A stretch of 64,000 bases of DNA, from contig NC_082698.1 in NCBI RefSeq assembly GCF_949987515.2, positions 30,470,070 to 30,534,069 of the forward strand, written 5' to 3'. The DNA comes from Delphinus delphis (taxonomy: Eukaryota; Chordata; Mammalia; Artiodactyla; Delphinidae). The stretch's first letter is position 1; every line of letters starts with the position of its first letter. Positions 57,813 to 64,000 of the stretch are shown here, piece after piece. The notes under the pieces are model-generated. The model made no database searches. It saw nothing but the letters and a program-made list of their open reading frames with translations, and was not told where the DNA came from. The translations under genes and the position numbers were made by a program.

Positions 57813-59077
57813 TTGGGTTGACTGAAAGGTGCGTTCGGTGTTTTCCATAAGATTGCTCTAGTAGCACTTAGTTGTCTTTAACTTCATTCGAAACAATTTT
57901 GTTAGACTGTATTGTGACAGCTGTCATATCAGCGTGCATTTTTCAAAAAACTTATCAAAATTGGTGAATTTTTGTGTAGCCATTTCAATATTGAAGATGG
58001 AAGAACAAAAACAACATTTTTGGCATACTGTGCTTCATTATTTCAAGAAAGTAAAAAAAGCAACTGAAACACACAAAAAGATTTGTGCAGTGTATGGAGA
58101 AGGTGCTGTGACTGATCGAATGTGTCAAAAGTGGTTTGCGGAATTTTGTGCTGGAGATTTCTTGCTGGACAATGCTCCACGGTTGGGTAGACCGGTTGAA
58201 GTTTATAGCGATCAAATTGAAACAATAATTGAGAACAATCAACGTTATACTGCGAGGAAGATAGCCAACATACTCAAAATGTCCAAATCAAGCGTTGAAA
58301 ATCATTTGCACCAGCTTGGTTATGTTAATTGCTTTGATGTTTGGGTTCCACATAAGTTAAGAGAAAAAAACCTTCTTGACCATATTTCCGCATGCGATTC
58401 TCTACTGAAATGTAATGAAAACGTTCCGTTTTTAAAACAAATTGTGACGGGCAATGAAAAGTGGATACTGTACAACAATGTGGAACAGAAGATATCATGG
58501 GGCAAGCGAAATGTACCACCACCTACCACACCAAAGGCTGGTCTTCATCCAAAGAAGGTGATGTTGTGTATATGGTGGGATTGGAAGGGAGTCCTCTATT
58601 ATGAGCTCCTTCCGGAAAACCAAACGATTAATTCCAACAAGTACTGCTCCCAATTAGACCAAGTGAAAGTGGTACTCAACAAAAAGCGTCCAGAATTAGT
58701 CAACAGAAAACGCATAGTCTTTCATCAGGATAACACAAGAACGCATGTTTCTTTGATGACCAGGCAAAAACTGTTACAGCTTGGCTGGGTAGTTCTGATT
58801 CATCTGCCTTTGGATTTTCATTTATTTCAGTCTTTACAAAATTCTCTTAATGGAAAAAATTTCAATTCCCTGGAAGACTGTAAAAAGCACCTGGAACAGT
58901 TTTTTGCTCAAAAAGATAAGAACTTTTGGGAAGATGGAATTACGAAGTTGCCTGAAAAATGGCAGAAGGTAGTGGAACAAAAGGGTGAATACATTGTTTA
59001 ATAAAGTTCTTGGTGAAAATGAAAAATGTGTCTTTTATTTTTACTTAAAAACCGAAGGCACTTTTTGGCCAACCCAA
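57813..59077 (+). mobile_element. Full-length mariner DNA transposon inserted in an L1M
   Basis: The 1265-nt element is bounded by TA at 57811-57812 and 59078-59079, the expected mariner target duplication. The left end ttgggttgactgaaaggtgc and the reverse complement of the right end, ttgggttggccaaaaagtgc, are imperfect terminal inverted repeats. It carries one long ORF (57997-59001) and interrupts an antisense L1M. It resembles the mariners described in cattle and other cetartiodactyls. Confidence 0.92.
57997..59001 (+). CDS. Mariner transposase ORF, intact frame but catalytic residues altered
   Basis: This is a 334-codon ORF without stop or frameshift, starting at ATG 57997 (the open frame extends upstream to 57934, but family homology starts at MEEQKQ). 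The N-terminal half has two helix-turn-helix regions, about residues 21-50 and 81-112 (TARKIANILKMSKSSVENHL). The linker signature WVPHKL follows. In the DDE/D domain the first catalytic Asp is replaced by Asn (residue 153, in TGNEKW). The second Asp is present (residue 245, in HQDN). The third Asp (residue 273, in LDFHLF) is only 27 residues later instead of 34, because seven residues of the usual YSPDLAPS segment are missing. It is therefore probably unable to cut DNA. Tandem stops TAATAA overlap an AATAAA. Mariner transposases are usually about 340-350 aa. Confidence 0.9.
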   Translation: MEEQKQHFWHTVLHYFKKVKKATETHKKICAVYGEGAVTDRMCQKWFAEFCAGDFLLDNAPRLGRPVEVYSDQIETIIENNQRYTARKIANILKMSKSSVENHLHQLGYVNCFDVWVPHKLREKNLLDHISACDSLLKCNENVPFLKQIVTGNEKWILYNNVEQKISWGKRNVPPPTTPKAGLHPKKVMLCIWWDWKGVLYYELLPENQTINSNKYCSQLDQVKVVLNKKRPELVNRKRIVFHQDNTRTHVSLMTRQKLLQLGWVVLIHLPLDFHLFQSLQNSLNGKNFNSLEDCKKHLEQFFAQKDKNFWEDGITKLPEKWQKVVEQKGEYIV

Positions 59078-59079
59078 TA

Positions 59080-59475
59080 ACAGTATTTGTTCCTTTTTAT
59101 TGCCAAACACTTTTCCATTGCACGCACATTTTGTTTATCCCTCCTCACTGTTGGACATTTGGATCATTCCCACTTTGGGACCATTATGAAGAATGCTGCT
59201 GTGAACATTTTCTTACACATCTTTGTGAGGACAAAGCGTTTCATTTCTTTTGGAATTTCTGGGGCACATGGGAAATTTATGTTTAACCTTTTAAGAAACC
59301 GCCACTGTTTTCCAAAGCGGCTCTACATTTTACATCCCCGCCAGCAATGTTATGAAGGTTCCAATTTCTCTACATCCTTGCCCACACTTGGTATCGGTTT
59401 TCTTTATGATTACAGCCATCCTAGTGGGTTTGAAGTGGTAGCTCATTGTGGGTTTAATTTGACTAATGATGTTGA
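59080..59475 (-). mobile_element. L1M fragment, antisense, part right of the mariner
   Basis: It continues the interrupted L1M with ttggacatttggatcattcc, accattatgaagaatgctgc and catccccgccagcaatgtta. Its end near 59475 is approximate. Confidence 0.78.
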
Positions 59476-61481
59476 GTACCTGCCCAAAAGATTTTTAGTT
59501 GTGACTTCTTAATGCTTAATCCAAGAAAGAGACTGGGAATCGGTCTCCCCTTCTACCTTCCACTATCAGAAATGTGCATGGAGATAATTGTCTGGCCACA
59601 TGTGCAGCCTCTTTCTGGGTGTGCCTTTAACATAATTATCTTTTCCCAAGCAGATTTTTTTCTTCCTCCTGAGCATTTTCTCTCCCCAGTTCCCTGCTCT
59701 TTACACCTTCTAAAAATTCTACTTTATGTCAGATACTTAAGTTTATACAGAAGCCAGTTGCCTCGGTGGGTGATTCAAGTTTTGTAGGTTGCTTTTGACA
59801 AAAAATAGCCTGTTCTTAAAAAGGATGTATTCTACTCTGCACCCCTTGGACATTTTAATACGTGCCTGAACAACATAACTGAGTTGATTTTAAACAGAGT
59901 TTTCTGCCAAGATTGTGATAGAGGGACGCAATTCGTTCAGGCAGAGGCTGTCCTAAGGCACAAATAGATGTGGATGGGGCGGGTGGAAGGATCCCAGAGC
60001 AATCCCTGAATCCTGGTGTACTTTAGATTAGCTACGAACTCTGCCCTGGGGAGTCAGCACGCACATCGTCGCTGTGCAAATTGGCAGTTTAAATCGGGGA
60101 AACAAACCATCCAACGGGATGCAGAAGGGGGGGGAGGGGCCTGGCCCACCTGGTGGAGCTGAGAGGAGCCAGGACTCAGGCAGGAAAGTGGGGCAGGCGC
60201 TGCAAAGGGGAGTGGCAAGGACAGCTGGGCAGGGAAAGCTGTCACCAAGCATACTGACCAGTGGCCAGAGGGCGGAGCCCAGGAGGGGATGGATGGAGAG
60301 AGAGTGGCCAAGGTCTGAGCTGAGCTGAGCACAGACTCTGGGCAAGGGCTCGTGCCTCCGCTTGGAGAGAGCCGTGTGGCCCTAGCAGGAGCCTGGGCTG
60401 CGGCCAATATGTAGATGACTTGAATTAATGGCATTAGATGGGGGAAGAGTAGCCATGGCGTGGCGAGTCCTCTGAGCTGGCCCCATGCAGAAGCGCTGGC
60501 TTTTGGGAACAGTAGTCAGGACAGGTGCTGGATTCTTTTCCCTGGCTGTCTCGGGGTAGAAAGCAGGGCACTCAGTGCCGCATTGGCCCAGACACAGGTG
60601 GGCAAGCCGGCTGCTAGGTGGTTCAGATGTGGCTGGTCTGAGCCTGCAGGGCAGTCAGGGCCAATGGGAAAGACAGCCCTGTGGTCACTTACAGTGACCC
60701 GGGTTCCCTCAGCTAGTATCACCTGTCAGCTGCCCCCTCCCCACACTTATCCTGCGGGTAACACAGGGAGCCAGCAAGAAGATATGAGTGGTTCCCCGAT
60801 AAGCAGCTACTCAGTAATGCTTTCTGAGTTTCCCTGTGTCGAGAGACGGCCTGTAAAATGGTCAAGAGGGGGCAGCCCCTATGGCCCGGGGTAGGAACGG
60901 AGATTCCATGGAAAGCTGAGGGGCTGCAGCAGGCACTTTGAGACCTCCTACCCCAGCTGCAGGCCCAGCCTTGCCACCCTGGCCCCAGCCCCTTCTTGAC
61001 AGAGGCTGTGGGAAAGAGGCTGCTGCCGCCCAAAGCCACAGGGAGGGGACAGTCCAGGACTCATGGCACCGGCGGGGTCCAAAGGCCGCTGGATGCTGAG
61101 GTCTTGGGCTCTAATGTTCATTCCATCACCTCGCCCTTGGAAGGACGGGGGTGCCCTGGCCGGTCTCTGGGTTGCTTCTGCCTCCACTCCTGTTTGTCAC
61201 AGGGCAGAGGGAGGGACAGATGAGTAGAAGGAGACGGGACAGAGTGAGGCTTGAAGGGACAGCTGGAAGCTCCAGGCTGTGGAGTTCCATCCCCACTGCC
61301 AGGCTCTGGTAAGACTTCTCCACAGGTGGTGGGCACCCCCAGGTGCTGTCCCCAGGTGGCGCATTTCTCCCCAGGGCCCGGTGGGCTCTGGCCACGAGCA
61401 AGCAGTGAGGCCCCGTCCAGGTGGTGGTGAGCACAATGGTGCAGCTTTGTCTCTGATCTCCCATCCACCCCCTTTGGACAG

Positions 61482-61645
61482 GCATCTGGCCCAGAACCCT
61501 TTCATCTGCGACTGTAACCTCAAGTGGTTGGCGGACTTCCTGCGCACCAACCCCATCGAGACCAGCGGGGCCCGCTGCGCCAGCCCCCGGCGCCTCGCCA
61601 ACAAGCGCATCGGGCAGATCAAGAGCAAGAAGTTCCGGTGCTCAG
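61482..61645 (+). CDS. SLIT1: SLIT1 exon (presumed exon 14): LRRCT cap of domain D2
   Basis: This 164-nt exon starts in phase 2 and ends in phase 1; acceptor ctttggacag. It encodes [20 protein letters not shown] and continues to KKFRCS with the four LRRCT cysteines, including CDC, the Cys in GARCAS and the Cys in [14 protein letters not shown] and [10 protein letters not shown] are near-invariant in Slit proteins. The donor gtagct departs from gt(a/g)agt at intron position +4, and at +6 it is c. It lies directly before the 24-nt microexon, which makes the exon-14 junction a plausible point of splice choice. Confidence 0.97.
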
Positions 61646-62326
61646 GTAGCTGCCCGCCTGCCCACCCACCCGCCCGCCTTCAGTCTGCTCAGGGACCCTG
61701 TGATGTTCCTGGATGGTCCCAACAAGCGTGCGCTGGACCACTCTGGACCCATGCTGGAGGGTGCGGGCCCCCAGTGTAGACTTGCATCTACAGTTTCCCA
61801 CGCCTTGTTTTACTGAGGCCTGGGAAGGTGGTAGAGCTTGCCGAAGATACCCCGGAGAGGACGGGCAAGGACCCAGGTCCCTCTCCTCCCAGGACAGTTC
61901 TCTTTCAAGCTTTTTAAGACACTCAGGAGGCCTGGGAACCCTCCTCAGAGAGATGGTCGCCTCCTCCAGGCTCTGGGGCAGCAGAAACGGCAACTGGCTG
62001 GGGAGAGTGTGGGTCGGCTTCCGAGCCCGGATCCTGGTCCATCCTCACCTGTGCCGTTGTGTGTGAACGTTCCCGTGGTTTTGGTGCTCCCTGGAAGAGG
62101 CTTCCTTGGGTGTGGTGCTGTCCCCTGCATCAGCCTGGGCAAGGAATATCTGTGTTCGTAGCAAGACCTTCACACAGGGGCTGGGTGGGTGGGTGCCGGG
62201 GCCCTGGTTTGTGACCCGAGCCTGGTTCCTGGGGCGGCTTCCGCTGGGCAGCAGGGCTGAGGCCTGGGCTGTTCCTGCATGGTCTGGACAATCCCAGCAT
62301 TGTAGCGTTTCTGCTTCTCTCCTCAG
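61646..62326 (+). other. SLIT1: SLIT1 intron 14 (681 nt)
   Basis: This intron lies between the D2 cap exon and the microexon. It starts with the non-consensus donor gtagct and ends in a long pyrimidine tract. In SLIT2 and SLIT3, introns in this part of the gene host miR-218 hairpins. I looked for a miR-218-like sequence here and found none. Confidence 0.88.
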
Positions 62327-62350
62327 CCAAAGAACAGTACTTCATTCCAG
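62327..62350 (+). CDS. SLIT1: SLIT1 24-nt microexon (presumed exon 15), in-frame cassette AKEQYFIP
   Basis: This exon has only 24 nt between a pyrimidine-rich acceptor (gcttctctcctcag) and donor gtaagag. Both ends are phase 1, so including it adds AKEQYFIP between FRCS and GTEDYQ, and skipping it leaves an open frame (S-G-T-E-D). It was recognised because the spliced peptide [13 protein letters not shown] is a known Slit sequence. From memory, the equivalent SLIT2 microexon is alternatively used. The segment links the D2 cap to the D3 cap. It is too short to be found by ORF scanning. Confidence 0.93.
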
Positions 62351-62480
62351 GTAAGAGGGGGGACCAAGGCCGGCCTGGGTGGGACGGTGGCAGTGGGAGG
62401 CCAGGGGGCCCCGGGAGACTCTGGGCTGGGCAGGGCTGCTTGGAACTCCTCCGCCCCTGGCCCCCACCCTCTCACCACAG

Positions 62481-62625
62481 GCACAGAGGATTACCAGCTG
62501 AACAGTGAGTGCAACAGCGACGTGGTCTGTCCCCACAAGTGCCGCTGCGAGGCCAGCATGGTGGAGTGCTCCGGCCTGAAGCTCACCAAGATCCCTGAGC
62601 GCATCCCCCAGGCCACGGCCGAGCT
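62481..62625 (+). CDS. SLIT1: SLIT1 exon (presumed exon 16): LRRNT cap of domain D3
   Basis: This 145-nt exon starts in phase 1 and ends with CT of a Leu codon; acceptor tctcaccacag, donor gtgagag. It encodes [16 protein letters not shown] followed by the D3 N-cap [20 protein letters not shown] and [12 protein letters not shown]. The cysteine order (C-x3-C-x-C-x6-C) is that of Slit LRRNT modules. The [16 protein letters not shown] stretch is SLIT1-like. Only 130 nt of intron separates it from the microexon. Confidence 0.97.
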
Positions 62626-63242
62626 GTGAGAGCCCCCAGCCGCACCACACCCTCACCTGCCCCCAGCTCCCACGGACCCTCCCGCCCCTCCTCCGTGTTT
62701 TCCTCTGTCGCAGCCCTATTTGGGGACCACTGGAGACCCCACCCCGGGAGCATGCCAGCTGCTGGGTCCAGCAGGAAGTGGTCCCTCTGCTTCTCACTCC
62801 CAGTCCCACACGCCCTGCTGAGGCAGTCTCTGGCCCGCGGGGCAGGTCGCCAGCCTGAACCAGGGCGGATTCTCTCAATCATGCTTTTGCTTTCTTTGTG
62901 GGGACCTGATTCCATCAGCTAAAGTTGTAGCCTAAGCCATTTTTTTATTTTTCTTCTTTCTCTAAAAATATAAATTTGTGCACGTATATATATGCATGTG
63001 CACAGATACCTACACATGGCTGTCAGTTATGTATGTAAAGTTCATGGCATTTTTCATGTTAAAATATCCCCATTCACCCCCCAGCTCTTGGTCCAGCCTT
63101 TTCTGAAATAGGATCAATTCATCTCACCAGAGAAATTCTTCTGGGAGTCCCCTTTGTTTGAGTCCCAGATAGTCTCAGTTTGGAAGATACTTTAACGTCT
63201 GTCATTTATGGATGTAAAAGTTCCCTTCATTGCTTCTTACAG
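62626..63242 (+). other. SLIT1: SLIT1 intron 16 (617 nt)
   Basis: The 3' half of this intron is AT-rich (about 62930-63240), including a tatatatatgcatgtgc tract. It may be a decayed repeat that I cannot name. Confidence 0.88.
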
Positions 63243-63317
63243 ACGATTAAACAACAATGAGATTTCCATCCTGGAGGCCACCGGGATGTTTAAAAAACTC
63301 ACCCATCTGAAGAAAAT
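63243..63317 (+). CDS. SLIT1: SLIT1 exon (presumed exon 17): LRR 1 of domain D3
   Basis: This is a 75-nt exon, one codon longer than the usual 72; acceptor ttgcttcttacag, donor gtgagtt, phase 2/2. It encodes [20 protein letters not shown] then HLKK(I). The extra residue falls in the ATGMFKK segment, which is also longer than a standard repeat in other Slits as I recall them. The spliced junction with the next exon reads KKINLSNNK, placing a possible glycosylation site NLS at the boundary. Confidence 0.96.
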
Positions 63318-63472
63318 GTGAGTTCCCCGTTGGCGGGAAGGTGCAGTCAGGACGCCGGTCAGGATGGGAAGGGGAAATTCTGGGTGTGGGGTAGCTCCTG
63401 TCGGGGACAGGGCTCCCGTGCCTGGGAGCTGGGTGCAGGAAAAGGGTCCTGAACTCCATAACCCTCTCCCAG

Positions 63473-63616
63473 CAATCTGAGCAACAACAAGGTGTCGGAG
63501 ATTGAAGACGGGGCCTTCGAGGGCGCAGCCTCAGTGAGCGAGCTGCACCTGACCGCCAACCAGCTGGAGTCCATCCGGAGCGGCATGTTCCGGGGCCTGG
63601 ACGGCCTGAGGACGCT
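63473..63616 (+). CDS. SLIT1: SLIT1 exon (presumed exon 18): LRRs 2 and 3 of domain D3
   Basis: This 144-nt exon encodes two repeats, [20 protein letters not shown] and then, after [24 protein letters not shown]. It ends in LRT(L) at donor gtgagtg, phase 2. Acceptor accctctcccag. It is the second double-repeat exon in the window, the other being in D2, but it sits at a different place in its domain. It is the last SLIT1 exon visible; the remaining exons lie beyond the window end. Confidence 0.97.
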
Positions 63617-64000
63617 GTGAGTGTGTGGCCAGGGAGCAGGGTGGGCAGAAGCCAAGCCAGAGCTTGGGCGTCTGCGTTAAAGGGAAGGGAAGACGAGGGT
63701 GGGAGTCTCCTTCCCTGGCCCCAGCTTGCAGGAGTTGAGGGGGCCGCGGCTGAGGACCCTGGCTGCAGTCATCAGATGTTGGTCACTGTGACGAGGGCTG
63801 CCTTCTGGTTCCCCAGGGTGGGGGGTCGATGGCGGGTGAAGGGATGGGGAGGTGGGCCCTTCCGGAGGTCCCCTCTCATCGCCCCGTGGTCAGGCTGCAA
63901 GAGCATAGCACGTGTTTTCAGTTCAGGAGTGGCTGGTGCTACAGTGGCAGGGACCTCGCAGAGGTGACTCAAGTGGGCGTAGGCGGGGGAGGAGGGATTC
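63617..64000 (+). other. SLIT1: SLIT1 intron 18, partial
   Basis: This is the start of the intron after the D3 LRR 2-3 exon, cut by the window end. It is GC-rich with no feature I can name. Confidence 0.88.

Larger units (their letters stand above)
54742..61481 (+). other. SLIT1: SLIT1 intron 13 (6740 nt)
   Basis: This is the longest complete SLIT1 intron in the window. It holds an antisense MIR, an AT-rich decayed element (about 55420-55930), a sense MIR (56680-56885), a sense CHR SINE (57063-57272) and an antisense L1M interrupted by a mariner element (57478-59475). The remaining 59480-61480 looks unique. AATAAA at 59000-59005, brought by the mariner, lies in the sense direction of SLIT1. 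Confidence 0.88.

Noticed and set aside
57934..57996. Upstream ATG extending the mariner ORF by 21 codons
   Set aside because: The extra peptide has no mariner similarity; the family start MEEQ-type sequence is at 57997.
54742..63242. A miR-218-like hairpin in the SLIT1 introns matching the SLIT2/SLIT3 host introns
   Set aside because: The seed word ttgtgctt occurs at 56935-56942 but is followed by ttaccc, not the rest of miR-218, and no pairing arm is visible. SLIT1 is not a known miR-218 host.

Overview
The window is mammalian nuclear DNA, most likely from a cetacean (probably a toothed whale). It carries many tRNA-Glu-derived CHR-type SINEs, recognised by a head reading ggcttccctggtggcgcag and a B-box-like gggttcg. 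It also has 5'-truncated cetartiodactyl-type L1 3' ends, a mariner element of the type known from cetartiodactyls, and much older MIR, L2, L1M and MER5 repeats. I see no bacterial, plasmid or viral gene.

The only host gene I can support is SLIT1 (axon-guidance ligand for Robo receptors), on the + strand. Fourteen consecutive coding exons lie between 44757 and 63616. All have GT-AG introns and together they give 1440 nt (480 codons) with no stop and no frame break. They run from the fourth leucine-rich repeat (LRR) of domain D1, through all of D2 (the Robo-binding domain), into the third LRR of D3. The 5' exons and the exons for D4, EGF, laminin-G and the cysteine knot lie outside. Exon numbers 5-18 are inferred by counting from the expected family structure.

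Layout: 1-44756 is one long upstream intron (open on its 5' side) with no exon I can recognise. It is filled with at least 12 CHR SINEs, L1 3' ends, L2/MIR/MER5 fossils and unassigned unique sequence. 44757-47756 holds the D1 exons. 47757-50110 is an intron with a pyrimidine-rich degenerate repeat, L2, L1M and MIR. 50111-54741 holds the D2 exons up to the last LRR. 54742-61481 is a 6.7 kb intron with an SINE and an L1M fragment split by a mariner element. 61482-63616 holds the D2 C-cap, a 24-nt microexon and the first D3 exons.

I found no clearly new biological system. The observations most worth a second look are: an intact but apparently catalytically dead mariner ORF inside a SLIT1 intron; a frame-preserving 24-nt microexon flanked by a non-consensus donor; a 49-bp copy of a SINE/flank junction transplanted 2.8 kb upstream; a head-to-tail SINE dimer; and a degenerate 15-18-nt repeat. 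All repeat-family names come from recalled consensus patterns, not from a database search.
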